DNA of 64,000 nucleotides from Priapulus caudatus (lineage: Eukaryota; Priapulida; Priapulimorpha; Priapulimorphida; Priapulidae), in NCBI RefSeq assembly GCF_000485595.1, contig NW_014577313.1, positions 70,562 to 134,561 of the forward strand, in the 5' to 3' direction. The notes under the pieces are model-generated. The model saw only the letters and a program-made list of their open reading frames with translations. It had not been told where the DNA came from and did not search any database. Shown one piece after another: positions 34,984 to 47,598 of this stretch (positions are counted from its first letter, which is position 1; the number at the start of each line of letters is the position of its first letter). A program made the position numbers and the translations under genes.

Positions 34984-35010
34984 CCCGCGCGTAGCGCGGG
35001 TTCCAGCTAG
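34984..35010 (+). mobile_element. Helitron-type 3' end
   Basis: The GC-rich hairpin CCCGCGC-GTA-GCGCGGG (34984-35000) is followed after six bases by CTAG at 35007-35010 and then T. This is the established 3' signature of Helitron rolling-circle transposons. The 5' TC end could not be placed, so only the terminus is reported. It lies in RMND5 intron 1 and no Rep/helicase coding was seen. Confidence 0.7.
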
Positions 35011-35679
35011 TATATATAAATATTAAAACATTGAAAACCAGGAAACATCAATCTACAACAACTTAATAATTATCATTGCGAAGATATGTACTTGCCTTGT
35101 GTTTAGGCCTACGCACTGTGAAAATCAGGTCCATTGCCGATTTTAGTCGCACCGAACATGGCGGACATGGCGGCTGTCTGGTTGTTTTCATCCAATTCAT
35201 CTCAGAAAATACGGTATAACTCGATAAATAAGTAGCGCCCAGTTACCGCGAGCAAGCCAGAGGTTTATAGATTTGCTTGAGCTATTACATGTGACGCTAG
35301 CTGTGGCGATGTTTGGATACCTAACCAACTACAAGTTTTTATGGGCAAGAATTTGAAACGGTATTCTAACCCTAGCAAAGACTAGGACCAATTTCTTGGA
35401 GCTAAGGTCAATGCAGTATTATTGCGCAGAATCATTGACATTGTGTGTGAATTTGACTTGTGACTGTCGCGAGTGAATAATAACAAAATTTGTAAATTGG
35501 ACTAAAGCTTTTGAGGGTAGTCAGGGTTCAACCCAACCATACCCTAACCCCTACCTGCCTCACCCGTTCTCCCTGGATGTTATTCCTTATGGACTGTCTA
35601 GTATAAAAGTAGAAGTAACCCCAAGTCCGACGCAATACCAACACTTATTCCTGCTTCTTGCTCTTTGTTTCGACTTCAG

Positions 35680-37846
35680 TTCCAGAAGAGAATGAACTGA
35701 GTGTAGCGCAGTCCCTCATGCTCTCACAGTGCATGAAGAAAGTCAAAGATACATCTGGCAAAGCAGCAGCTGATCATAAGGAGTTACACGGCTCGGTGTC
35801 TAAAGTCGGAAAAGCCATCGATCGTGTGAGTATGAATGCACGGACATACACACGCGCGCAAACGAATACACGTGTGCACACACCAGTGCCTATTTATGCA
35901 CTAACTCATAATTTCTCTGTTCTATCAGGGTTTCTTCTCAGGGAAAATTAGACAAAGGAGGTAATGGCTAGTTTTGGAAAGAACGCGTATGATGGATTCA
36001 AAGGCGTGCCGTAGGCACGTACATGCGGACGCTGCAGGCAGATGTGTGGGGAGAGAGGGAGAGGGGGAACTCCCCAAAATTAAAAAAAATTTTAATGTTA
36101 AAAAATTGTTATATGTCAGCGTTTTCACAAGGGCGATGTTAAATTTGACAACGGCGGCGCGCCACTGTGCCTCTTATATACAAGAAACCCTGTCTATGCA
36201 TTGCCACTGCTCTCACGGTGTTGTCTCTTGCAGAACTTCACGCAAGACTTTGGCGTTGTCAACAAAGATGAGACATTCTGTGGTCTGGACCAGCCCGATC
36301 TTGTTAATCAGGTCATCTGCCAGCACTTCTTCAGACAGGGAATGTTGGACATTGGCGAAGCACTAATTAGGGTGAATATATTTTGTAACAGGTTTGAAAT
36401 TCATCACACCACTTAATGCGAGAATATATACATTTTAGATGATTATTTCGATGCGACTTTTGGTGTTATTGCCAGCTCGTTGATAAATTGCTTCTGTATC
36501 ATTCAGGATCTGGGAGTTTCTGTTAATAACATAATAATGGAGTCAACCATTAGTTTAAGCTTTGAAGTAATTAACCTCACAGAAATTTACCTATCCATCT
36601 GAGTGAGATTAGCACCCAGGCCACAATTAAAAAAATCTTTGTTTGTCCTCACCCGACCCAGGCTGAAAAGTTTGGGTATGTAGGTCGGATATTTTTTTTC
36701 CTTTTTTGAGGGCGGGGGTCTTTTTACAAATTCAGCGTGGTGTCTACATGCTCGGGTGTGCTTGTGTGGCGATACCTTTTATGTTGAATGTATCTTTTGC
36801 TTGGTGCATATAATATATTGCCTACAGATTTATATAATGTACAGTGATACAATTTGTTAAAAAAAAGAAAGAAAAAAAGATCAATGAAAAATTTTGAGTC
36901 GGCCCCTTTTTGGCGGGTCGGTCGGGTGAGGGCAAACAAACAATATTTTTATTATGGCCCCAAGCGTTTAATTTTCCTATTGTTGTTATATAAATGTTTG
37001 TTTATACCAGTTCACATGTGTTTTTCACTTTTGCATACAAAATGGTCAAATTTGTGGCTCTTTGTTACTAAGCAGCATTCTTACAACACCCGTATAACAT
37101 TGCTGATTAGCTAGAGCTATTTGTCAATAACTAAAGGCAGATCGATCATATACGAACATTGTCTTCTGTGTCATCTAAAAATCCTGGCGTGGTGGTGGAG
37201 AAATGTTTCCTTGACGCTAGTCTTGGCGATTTGTTAGGAAGCAGGGGTTGACATAGCGGACAAGTCCAAGGAACCGTTCTTTGAGATGAACCGAATCCTA
37301 GAGGCGTTGAAGAATGGAGATCTCCAGCCTGCCCTCAGGTACAGACCAACCTGTATATAAGGGCCAACCTGTATATAAAGGCAACACGTGAGAAATGTCT
37401 CGAGTCTCCTTTAGAGACATCTGTCCATTTTATAAAGGTGGTTTTTGAGTATAACTGCTACCTAGGGAATGTGATAAACAGGTACTTTATTAACGGATAT
37501 ACGTTCAGTTGAGTTGTTTTTCCTTTATTTTGCTGCCGTCTCCCTCATTTTCCTACACTCTCCCTTATTTCTCTGCGAACTCTTTCATTTTCCTTTCGTC
37601 TCCCGACCAGTGAGTCGGTTGTCTAGTCGTGTTGGTAATGCGCGCTTACCAGTTCACCTGTTCTGCTGTCGTCCTGCAGCTGGGCGTACGACAACAGACA
37701 GCTGCTGAGAGACAACCACAGCTCGCTGCAGTTCAAGCTGCAGCGACTGCAGTTCATTCAGCTGCTGCGCGGGGGACCCGGCAAGCAGGCGGAGATGCTC
37801 GCGTACGCGCGAAACTTTGAGCCGTTCGCCACGCAGCACGAGAAAG
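35680..37846 (+). CDS. RMND5: RMND5 (CTLH/GID E3 ligase subunit), exons 2-5
   Basis: Exons 35680-35825, 36234-36371, 37238-37338 and 37680-37846 have GT..AG borders and matching phases, giving residues 46-230 of a 391-residue protein. Exon 2 carries the conserved AADHKELHGSVSKVGKAIDR. Exon 3 holds a LisH-type helix pair (LVNQVICQHFFRQGMLD). Exons 4-5 hold the CTLH/CRA region (EPFFEMNRILEALKNGDLQP, SWAYDNRQLL, LQFKLQRLQFIQLLRGG, YARNFEPFA). RMND5 pairs with MAEA as the RING heterodimer of the CTLH (yeast GID) ubiquitin ligase. Exon 5 is followed by about 900 bp of GT/GA microsatellite, where the assembly splits into two versions. Confidence 0.95.
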
Positions 37847-37868
37847 GTGAGCGAGAGGAGAGAGTGAT

Positions 37869-37876
37869 GTGTGTGG

Positions 37877-37918
<42 letters not shown>

Positions 37919-37968
37919 ACAGAAAAGATGGTCGGTGGTGTTGTGGTTTTGTGTGTGTTGTGTGGTGT

Positions 37969-38040
<72 letters not shown>

Positions 38041-38250
38041 GTGTCGTGTGTGTGTGCGCGCGCGGCGAGCTTGGCGCTAGCGCGCGTTGCGTGTGTGTGT
38101 GTCAGCTGCTGTAGAGAGTAGAGATGGTGTGGTTTGTCGGTTGTGCGTGGTGTGCGTGTGTGTGCGTGCGTGCGTGCGTGGGCGTGCGTGTGAGAGTGAG
38201 AGGAGAGAAAGAGAGTGTGTGTGTGTGTGCGTGCGTGCGTTTGCGTGCGG

Positions 38251-38289
<39 letters not shown>

Positions 38290-38314
38290 CGTGTCTGTGT
38301 GTGTGTGTGTGTGT

Positions 38315-38362
<48 letters not shown>

Positions 38363-38399
38363 GTGTGGTTGTAGTTGTGTGTGTGTGCGTGCGTGGCGG

Positions 38400-38434
<35 letters not shown>

Positions 38435-38760
38435 CGTCGCGTGAGTGTGTGAGAGAGAGAGAGATAGTGATGGTTTGTGGTTGAGTGTGTGCGTGCGTGC
38501 GTGCATGTGTGTGTGCGGGGGGGGCGTATAACCTGCGTGGGCGTATGCTATTGTGTGCTGAGTAGAGAGTGGTGGTTTGCTGGTTGTGTGTGTGTGTGCT
38601 TGCGTGCATGCATGTGTGTGTGTGAGAGAGAGTGGTGGTTTTGTGTTGTGTGTGTGTGTGTGCGTGCGATGCATGCTGGTGTGTGTGAGAAGAGAGTGGT
38701 GGTTTGTAGTTGTCGTTGTGTGTGTGCATGTGCTGGCGAAGGCTTGTGAGGAATGGATCC
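37869..38760. repeat. GT/GA/GTGC microsatellite in RMND5 intron 5
   Basis: Long (GT)n, (GA)n and (GTGC)n tracts. All ORFs here come from the repeats. This tract and its trimmed counterpart at 46017-46300 flank the duplicated block. Confidence 0.9.
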
Positions 38761-39789
38761 CGCGACGCGTGTAACACGTCTGTCGAAGCAGTGACCAGCG
38801 TTCGAAATTAGTGGCGACCTGGGAGGTGGCCCGAGGCCACCAAGTTTTTGCTTCGCACCCCTCTATGAAATTTTTAAACTGGGCCGTCCCTCCTGAACCG
38901 CGCGACGTTGTTCCACCTTAATAGTTACGCTGAAACAGTACTACGGTTATCGCCCACGCAGTTTGAGATACAACACTTAGGCGGCACTTGTGTATAATTG
39001 GGCAGCGCATTTCTTAATACGGCTCCGTTCCTGAACGTAGACCTGGTTATTGTGGGGAGTGGATGGCACGACTAGTGACACCTGACATGCCACGTAATGC
39101 CAAAGCTGTTAATTGAATCCGTCCACTTTTTCTTTTAATGTAGAAAGTGACTATTTTAAATTGGATATCTAGCACTTGTAACTTTGGCGGATTGGGCGGC
39201 AGCATTGATGCTATGCATGGGGTACCCAGGACTGGGGAGGAGAAAAAATATGAAGTAAAACGCTTTCCGAGAAGCTCCCACCGACAATTCCTAGAGCTTT
39301 GAAATTATATTATTTGGACCAACTCTATGTTACATAATGATCGTATCTGGTAAATGCAAATGGTTATATTTTATATACCATTTTGTTACTCACTGCTATG
39401 AATAAGCGGACGGCATCATCATTTTGTGTAGGACCAACACCGACTTTCTGAAGTTTGGTGGTCCTGCTTGTCCACTAGATCTTTCAGCCAAAATTCGAAA
39501 CCCTGGCAGTGACTCGGTCACATGCACTTTGTGTTGTAGTTGTTTTGTTATTGTGTGTTGTTGTTTATCATTCAGAGAATTCAGCACTGATTGGGGAGTC
39601 TGCCTGTACGTGAAGCCCCAGTGGCGTTGGACAACTCGCCGTACGCTCACCTACTGAGCCGATCCCAGTGGGCGACATCTGTGACGTGTTTCACCAGGGA
39701 TTGCTTGGCGCTCTGCTGGTCCTCTCCATAGAGAGCCCTGCTTACCCTCGGGTAGGTCGCCATGGCGTGGAGTAGAGTGAAAGGAGTGG

Positions 39790-40090
39790 TTGGAGAGTGA
39801 GAAAAGAGAGCGAGAGAGAGAGAGAGTGTGTGTCCAGAAGACTGGGAAAGTCGAGAGAAGTGAGAGAAAGAGAGAGGCATGGAGAGAAGGAGAGAAGAGA
39901 GCGACAGAGAGATATAGAGAGAGAGAGAGAGAATAGAGAGAGAGAGAGAGAGAAAGAGAGAGTCTCTAGAAAATGAAGCGAGAGAAAGAAAGAGAGAGGG
40001 AGGGATGCTTGCGCTCTGCTGGGTCGCATGCGTGGAGAGAGTGAGGGAGGGTGGGAGAGTGAGAGAGAGCAGGGGAGAGAGAGTAGAGAG

Positions 40091-40121
<31 letters not shown>

Positions 40122-40313
40122 TGTCTCAAAGATGGAAAGCGAGAGAAAGTGAGAGAAATAGAGAGAGAGAGAGAGAGAGAGAAGAGAAGAGAGAGAGAGA
40201 GAGAGAAGAGAGAGAAGAGAGATAGAGAGACAGAGAGACCAGAGAGGAGAGAGAGAGAGACAGGAGAGAGACAGAGAGAGACAGAGAGAGACCAGAGAGA
40301 GAGAGAGGAGAGA

Positions 40314-40381
<68 letters not shown>

Positions 40382-40397
40382 GAGAGAGAGAGAGAGA
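39790..40397. repeat. GA microsatellite in RMND5 intron 6, noisy copy
   Basis: Near-pure GAGA tract, counterpart of 47250-47595. Confidence 0.9.
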
Positions 40398-40917
40398 TCC
40401 TATCCCTACCTTTGGCAGATGGCTGTGGGAACTCCTCAGACAACTGCATGTAGCATCACGATAGCCTCAGCTTTACCCTGCTTTATAACCTGCTTTCCCT
40501 ACGTCGTCTGTAAATGCAGAAGAGTGGTAGATGGCACCGAACGGGCGGTGTGGTGGCTGCAGGGTATCGTGGTGTATGTGTTGCGACGTGATTATGTGTT
40601 TCAGGCATCAAATGGCGGGATGCAAGGCGTTGCCAGCGCTGCGCTCAAATATTAAGGCAGGTGATGTTGCAGCGACAGTGTACAGATGTTGGTGGAGCAA
40701 ACAAGGACGAGTAACCAGTGAGTGTCGTTATTACGATTCCTATATCCCCTCTCCTCTTCCTCTGTCTCTCACCTCTTCGCCCTCTCTCTATCTTCTGTCT
40801 CTCCTCTCTCCGTCCCTCTTCCTCCTCTTCCCCCCCCCCCCCTCTCTCTCGGCCCATTTCTCGCTCCTTCTTTCTCGAGGACCCCTTTTCCCTTTTCTAC
40901 GCTGTTCCCCTCGGCTA

Positions 40918-41105
40918 ACACAAAACTCTAGGGAAAAAAACCTCCTAACCGTCACCCCCCACCAACAAAAAAAACTCCAACAGAAACCCCCCCCAACCAG
41001 ACCTACAAACTAAGACCCAAAAAACACAGAAAACCCAAAACAACCTAAAAAACCCAACCCTCACCAATACAAACAAAACAAACGAAAAACCGCCCTAACC
41101 GCTGG
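40918..41105. other. A/C-rich tract unique to the noisy copy
   Basis: About 190 bases made largely of A and C, inserted between sequences that are adjacent in the clean copy near 48075-48090. It has no counterpart there. Confidence 0.7.
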
Positions 41106-41979
41106 TCTCAAGCACTCCGTACTCACTCACGATCTTATTAATTTTTATCAATCTTTCCTCCTTCTCTGCGCTCTCTTTTTCACCCGTCTCAGTCTGTATC
41201 AGCACATCCGGATGCACTAACTAATTGAAAGCTCACATTCCATTGGTTTATTGTGATTTTTATAAACGGTGCACCCAAATACTCGTAAAAAAACACATAT
41301 CAGAAAATTGAGTTATGTGACCAGCCGGATATGTACATAACGTAATGAAAGGTCGATTTATTGGTGACAAACCATGTTCGTTGATCTATTCTATTGTATA
41401 CATACAAGGATAGATCGATATATATTATAATACTTATTTATCTATTTTTAGTGGGCACCGAAACGAGGGGGCTTAATTGCAATTATCTAAGGTAAAAAGT
41501 TTCTCGTCTTGTTGATTCTATGGCTGCTGTCTACTGTCGCTCTCAGATTAGGTGGAGGTGAATCTAGGAGCCGAGTATCCTCCACTCAATCTTTGCGTGT
41601 CCTCATCCTAACGTGCAAACGAAAGCACAGATAGGGCAACCCTCCGATGCGTCTTATCTGCGGCCACATCATCTCACAGAATGCCGCCTTAACAAGCCAG
41701 CGAATGGAAAACAAGTATGCTCCCTCCGGCTCATTGTCTCACTCATTGTCTAACAGTAGCGCAATAATCATCCTCTGTTATTTTTCTAGGCATTAGTTAG
41801 CCCTGTATGATATGATATCTCCTATCAACCTATATTTTCAACTAGCATCTGATGCTTGTGTAACACGTCATCTTTCTCTAAAACATCGTGTGTCGGTGTT
41901 GCGTTTGTCCTCGAGCAGGGTGAAATGTCCGTACTGCCCGCGGTCGAACAGGAGTCCCAGCAGATTGCCAAAGGTTGTC

Positions 41980-44482
41980 TACTTCTAAGCCAAGGTCATC
42001 ACATTCTAAGCCAACGATGCATCAACATCTAAGCCAAAGTCAATTAAACAGGTCTGATCAGGTCATCTACTTCCCGGCAACAAAGAGGCAAGCAATCGAC
42101 AGTGGGATAACAATGACACACCTCATACTCTTTGTTTGCCCACCTGCCGCCAAATGTACTGCTGCTGTATTGCGGGCAAAAAGCTAGAGAGGGTAGCAGT
42201 GAACAATGTGGCGTGGTTGGCATTTTCATTCGTGTTTGTGATTCTTTGTAAAGAGCAACCAAACGATTTTAGCTATTATCAATTTGTTTGATGTGGATTA
42301 TTATACGGTATGTAAAAACATATCCCCTGTTATTAATCGGTTTAGCCAGCCTCAGCTTTGTAGGAGATTTTTAGTACTTTGTAAAATATGTCTGATTTTT
42401 TCCCTCGCAACCTCTCTCTCTCTGCTCTTCTCCTATCTCTCTCGTCCTCTCCTCTCTTTGTTTTGTCTCTGCACTCTTTCTCTGTCTCTCTTTCTTCTTT
42501 CACTCTCTCGGCTTTCCTCTATCTCCAGCCTTTCGCTCTCCACCTCTTCGTTCTATCTGCCTCTCTGCGTACCCACTGGTTTCTGTCAGCTCTTTCCCCA
42601 TGACTGTCTTTCTCGCAATCTCCGCCTACTATGACACACATGAGTTAAACTGTCGTTATAATATTTCTATAGTGGACAGCGTCAACATACCGGGTTTTCT
42701 AAAATGCCGGGTTCTATCAAAGCCAATAATTTATAAGTAATTATTAGCTTGTTGGTTCTATTAAGATTCAGTCGATGATGGGAGCGTTTGGTTTGACTTG
42801 TGATGGTCCTTCTGAACGGCAATTTGCCGTTTTTGCAGGTCCCTACTATGGGCGGCTCGCACTACTATCAGAACGTCAACGCACGTAGTGGCGGTTTCAC
42901 TTATGTGTTGGCATCGTATGCGTGAACGTATGGTTTGTTTGTTCGGCTGCGTGATGTACGCTGCGTGCGTGTGTGGCAAATAATATGTTTGGGCAAAATA
43001 GGTATGTTTGGCAAATTAATGAGGCTATTAAAGGCGATTGCTGCTATACGAAATCAGTGGAAACAGAAACGGTCGTGTGGGCGACTGTGTGTGTAACGGT
43101 ATATCGTGTAAAATACGTTGATTAATTTCAATAAACTAGGTTTCAACTGAGTGGTTGACGACGGCGAGTGAATACTTCATGATTGCCGTGCCTGTTGGTT
43201 AGGCAGATAGACCAACGCATCGTAGTGGCGTGGCTGTCCGTGTATGCATGCTGATATTTTGTATTGTTTTATCAAATATCTATGTACTTACGGCCTGTAC
43301 GGACTACAAACCGGACACAAGCACGCGATGCAAACGCACAACGCACGTACTTTCATAGGCCGCATATGAAGAGAAGGTTTTGAGGGATCGAGGGAGGAAG
43401 AGAGGAAAGGAACAGACATTTAGGGCGATTATGATTCTGGTGTATTAAAGGGCTTAGTTCGATGTGAGGTTAATTGATATATTGCCTCTCCGCCGCCCCC
43501 GATTGGCATCATTCAGTACGCACGTTTGACACAAGACACACCGAGACAGTTCTGTTTTTCATTACCGCCTCATCGTGAGGAAATGAACTACGTCCACGCA
43601 ATTTTCTATGGTAAAATTTGTAAAATGTTTGTTGTCACTTTTTTTTACATTAAAATTAAGCAACTAACTGGGACTAAACGTATCGTCAATTCAAAATCGC
43701 AATAAAAACCTAGGCGATTTATAGTAGTATTCCTATACCGTGGTAACGTTAATTGTTGGCTATGGTGGCTCTTTGTATGAGGTGACGAAGTGTATGTTCA
43801 CATCGAACAATATACGTAAAATAAGAAGTATAAATGCAGCAATTTAAACGGCATAAAAAAGTGAAAGCGATTACTTATATTTTGTGGAAAAGTGGATTTT
43901 TTTTTTTATTACTATTTACGTTTGACGTAATCGGTAGGATTCTCGCTGTTCTCTTTATAAACATATAGGATGTGCTCTCTCACAAGTGTTCATAAAGGAT
44001 AAGCCTCAGGACGCGCAAAGAATCGACGCGCGTCACAGAAAGAAATGAGACAAAACTTGATACATGATGCAGTCAAAGCTCGTTCTAAGTAGCACACGCC
44101 GTATAAGGGTCATCCTGTCGCCTGTATTTTAATTACAGGGACCTGCATGGAGTTATTATATGTCTTATGAAGCCTACTCACATACTGGCTCAGGTGTAGT
44201 GGCCAGGTATATATAAACGTGCGGCAAGATAATGTGGCCCTTGATGCGTTCACACATCTGTCTTAAACTACAAGTCAAACATCTGTTACTGTGTCGCGTC
44301 ATCATGCCTCACTACGCAGGAGTTGGTCTGACGTTACCAACTAAATCGTACTTGACATTTGGCTTTTTATCGTATGATTAGACATAATTAATTATATAAA
44401 TAAATTATCGTATTAAAAGAACATAATACATTTATTTGTATAAATCGTAATTGACATTGACTTAACGTTATATAACCACTTT
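41980..44482. other. Intergenic DNA, noisy copy of about 48885-51227
   Basis: Contains the degenerate 21-bp repeat after the RMND5 stop, a CT-rich stretch (42400-42620) and AT-rich spacer. No gene seen. Confidence 0.55.
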
Positions 44483-46005
44483 TTAGCACGTCTTGATGGT
44501 ATAGGTGACCATTGGCTCTATCGTATGCATCACAAAGCTGATTTCCAACCGATTTAGAAACGCACGAATGGCTTGATGTCTAGTCTATAATATAACGAAT
44601 GTTGGGCATCTGCTTGCCACACCTCCTCAGCACTAATGGGCAGCAGTCGCGCTGTTACTTACCAGCGCGACGACCGTCATTCCTAGACGGGCTAGTACCG
44701 CTTTCACAGCCTTTTTTTTTCTCATCTCACAATATCCCGCCGGCACTCGTTCGATGAGCTTACCTTTATCTTCTGCGAAAACACCAATAGAGGGAATGAG
44801 TGGATGTTTTCAATTCCCACTTTAAGTTTGACATGGCTTACTACTTGAACATGAATATGTTGACGAACTATTTCCAGACAGTTTTTTCGGTGATGATGAG
44901 TCATCGGTGACATTGTGGATTGCACATGAAAAGCTAGAGCTAACTTCAGGAAGTAGGAGCCGATCACACTCTTAGGTTAACCGAGTGGCAATCAAATAGC
45001 CGAAATGACGTCTATGCGCATTTGCCGCAACCCATATACGTACATACTTTTCTTTTAACTTTTCGTTGTTTCTACGTTTAGAAATCTTTTCTTCATAGTC
45101 CTGTGTTTCCGATCTAATAAGTGCTTTTGCTACAACGAGAGCTTGTCGAAAAGACTCGGAGGAACCTCAGTAATACAGCAAACTCCGGCCTTTCGCACTA
45201 CATAATTACCAGTATTCGTCGGAGCGCCACATACGTGTTTCGGACTACGTGGTAATGAGTAGTCAGCAGGCATCGGTCAAGTTCGCACCTGTTGGGCTGG
45301 TTTGCCCGACACGGTGATAGATGGTGTGATATCTAACGATAGTGGAAGTTATTGTACGCTTTGCCTGCGACTATACGAAATTGAACTGCGCTACAAACCC
45401 TTTATTCGCATTCCACTACCGCGAGTGTCTAGAGAATGTTCAGTGGAATATGTGCACTTTTTCATTACCTTGGCTAGCAGCTTTTGCATAATATTTTTCA
45501 CGGAATTGTTCCTTGAGATTGGACCGCGAAGAGATGCTTTGAAATTCGTTACAATTCCTTAACTCGAACAACGCCAGGTTTTTCTGTTTTTTCAATTAAC
45601 AACGTTACCAGTAAATTTTTCTAAATTCATACATAAAAGTCGTAACTCGTCCGGCAAACCAGCTTTGGTAAGCCGTTTAGCCGTACTACGCAACAAGGAC
45701 GGGCTAACAGCGAAATCTGGAGCTGTTTTGCAGAAACCTCCTCGGCAACACGTCGCTCTATTTAACTCGAGCACGGCTAACGCGTATCTGTGCGCATTCC
45801 TCAGGATGGCTCGAAACCTGCCGATACCCTTCCAAGTTCCCAACATCCGTCAGTGAGCACACGCTGCTAACCTGTCCCCGGTGACGTCACATACGTTTAC
45901 GCGTGACGCCATACTCTGCCACGTCACGCACAGTTAACACAGTCATCCGTAGCTCGTTAAAATAGGCGATACCGACAGCAGGTCGCGGCGGCGGCTTCCG
46001 GAAGC
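44483..46005 (-). pseudogene. Partial frame-broken copy of the ankyrin-Mab-21/cGAS-like gene
   Basis: Corresponds to residues of about 360 to the end of the protein at 51228-53732 and is cut by the N gap at 46006. Recognisable pieces such as VIGSYFLKLAL, NAYLCAFL-side sequence and the catalytic region are spread over several frames by single-base insertions. It is most likely the same locus sequenced with errors. Confidence 0.8.
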
Positions 46006-46016
46006 NNNNNNNNNNN
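46006..46016. other. Assembly gap of 11 N
   Basis: A run of 11 N at the junction between the noisy block (ending inside the cGAS-like copy) and the clean block (starting in RMND5 intron 5). Confidence 1.
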
Positions 46017-46300
46017 TGTGAGAGAGAGTGGTGGTTTGTGGTTGTGTGTGTGTGTGTGCGTGCGTATGTATGTGTGTGAGAGAGAGTGGTGGTTTGTGGT
46101 TGTGTGTGTGTGTGTGCGTGCGTATGTATGTGTGTGAGAGAGAGTGGTGGTTTGTGGTTGTGTGTGTGTGTGTGCGTGCATGCATGTGTGTGTGTGAGAG
46201 AGAGTGGTGGTTTGTGGTTGTGTGTGTGTGTGTGCGTGCATGCATGTGTGTGTGTGAGAGAGAGTGGTGGTTTGTAGTTGTCGTTGTGTGTGTGCATGTG
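46017..46300. repeat. 58-bp minisatellite in RMND5 intron 5
   Basis: AGTGGTGGTTTGTGG recurs at about 46027, 46085, 46143, 46201 and 46259, an exact 58-bp period. Each unit is a GAGA part, a unique core and a GTGTGCGTGC part. It is related to the tail of 38560-38750. Confidence 0.9.
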
Positions 46301-47068
46301 CTGCGAAGCTTTGAGGAATGGATCCCGACGCGTTACACGTTTGTCGAAGCAGTGACCAGCGTTCGAAATTAGTGCCGACCTGGAGGCCCGAGGCCACCAA
46401 GTTTTTGCTTCGGCCACCACCTCTATGAAACTGCCGGTCCTCCTGACCCGCACTTTTCCACCTAATATTACGCTGAAGTACTACGGTTATCGCAACGGCA
46501 GTTTAGACAACACTTAGGCGGCACTTGTAAATGGGAGCGCATTCTAATACGCTCCGTTCCTGAACGTAGACTGGTTATTGTGGGGAGTGATGGCACGACT
46601 AGTGACACCTGACACGCACGTAATCAAAGCTGTTAATTGAATTCGTCACTTTTCTTTATGTAGAAAGTGGACTATTTAAATTGATTCTAGGCACTTGTAA
46701 CTTTGCGGATGTGCGGCAGCATTGATCTATGCATGGGGGTACCCAGGACTGGGGAGGAGAAAAATGAAAGTAAAACCTTTCCGAGAAGCTCCCCCGACAT
46801 TCCTAGAGCTTGAAATATATTATTTGACCAACTCTATGTTACATATGATGTATGCTGGTAATGCAAATGGTTATTTTTATATACCATTTTGTTACTCACT
46901 GCTAGTGAATAAGCGGACCACCATCATTTGTGTAGGACCACCGACTTTCTGAAGTTGGTGGTCCTGCTGTCCACTAGATTTTCAGCCAAAATTCGAACCC
47001 TGGCAGTGACCCACATGCACTGTGTTGTAGTTGTTTTGTTATTGTTGTTGTTGTTGTTTATCATTCAG

Positions 47069-47336
47069 AGATTCAGCAGCTGATGGGGAGTCTGCTGTAC
47101 GTGAACAGTGGCGTGGACAACTCGCCGTACGCTCACCTACTGCAGCCGATCCAGTGGGCCGACATCTGTGACGTGTTCACCAGGGATGCTTGCGCTCTGC
47201 TGGGTCTCTCCATAGAGAGCCCTCTTACCCTCGGGTAGGTCGCATGCGTGGAGAGAGTGAGGGAGGGTTGGAGAGTGAGAAAGAGAGCGAGAGAGAGAGA
47301 GAGTGTGTGTCCAGAAGATGGAAAGCGAGAGAAAGT

Positions 47337-47414
<78 letters not shown>

Positions 47415-47500
47415 AGAGAGACAGAGAGTACAGAGACGAGAGAGAGAAGTATAGAGAGAGACAGACGAGAGAACAAGCAGAGACCAGATGAGAGAGAGAG

Positions 47501-47598
<98 letters not shown>

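Larger units (their letters stand above)
39576..41988 (+). pseudogene. RMND5: RMND5 exons 6-9, frame-broken duplicate
   Basis: Copies of exons 6-9 at about 39576-39751, 40605-40717, 41551-41714 and 41919-41988, each longer than its counterpart at 47069-48889 because of scattered inserted bases (for example exon 6 is about 176 nt, not 166). Splice motifs persist. The same kind of insertions fill the introns and the downstream intergenic DNA, which argues for an unpolished read placed beside the gap at 46006 rather than selection-free decay. Confidence 0.85.

Noticed and set aside
37869-38777. Long His/Thr-rich and Cys/Val-rich ORFs on both strands
   Set aside because: They are translations of (GT)n, (GA)n and (GTGC)n tracts in an intron; no ORF boundary or domain supports a gene.
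39647-40655. Ser/Leu-rich and Arg/Glu-rich ORFs
   Set aside because: Shadow frames of the GA microsatellite; the same applies at 47137-47702, 53813-54114 and 59675-60064.
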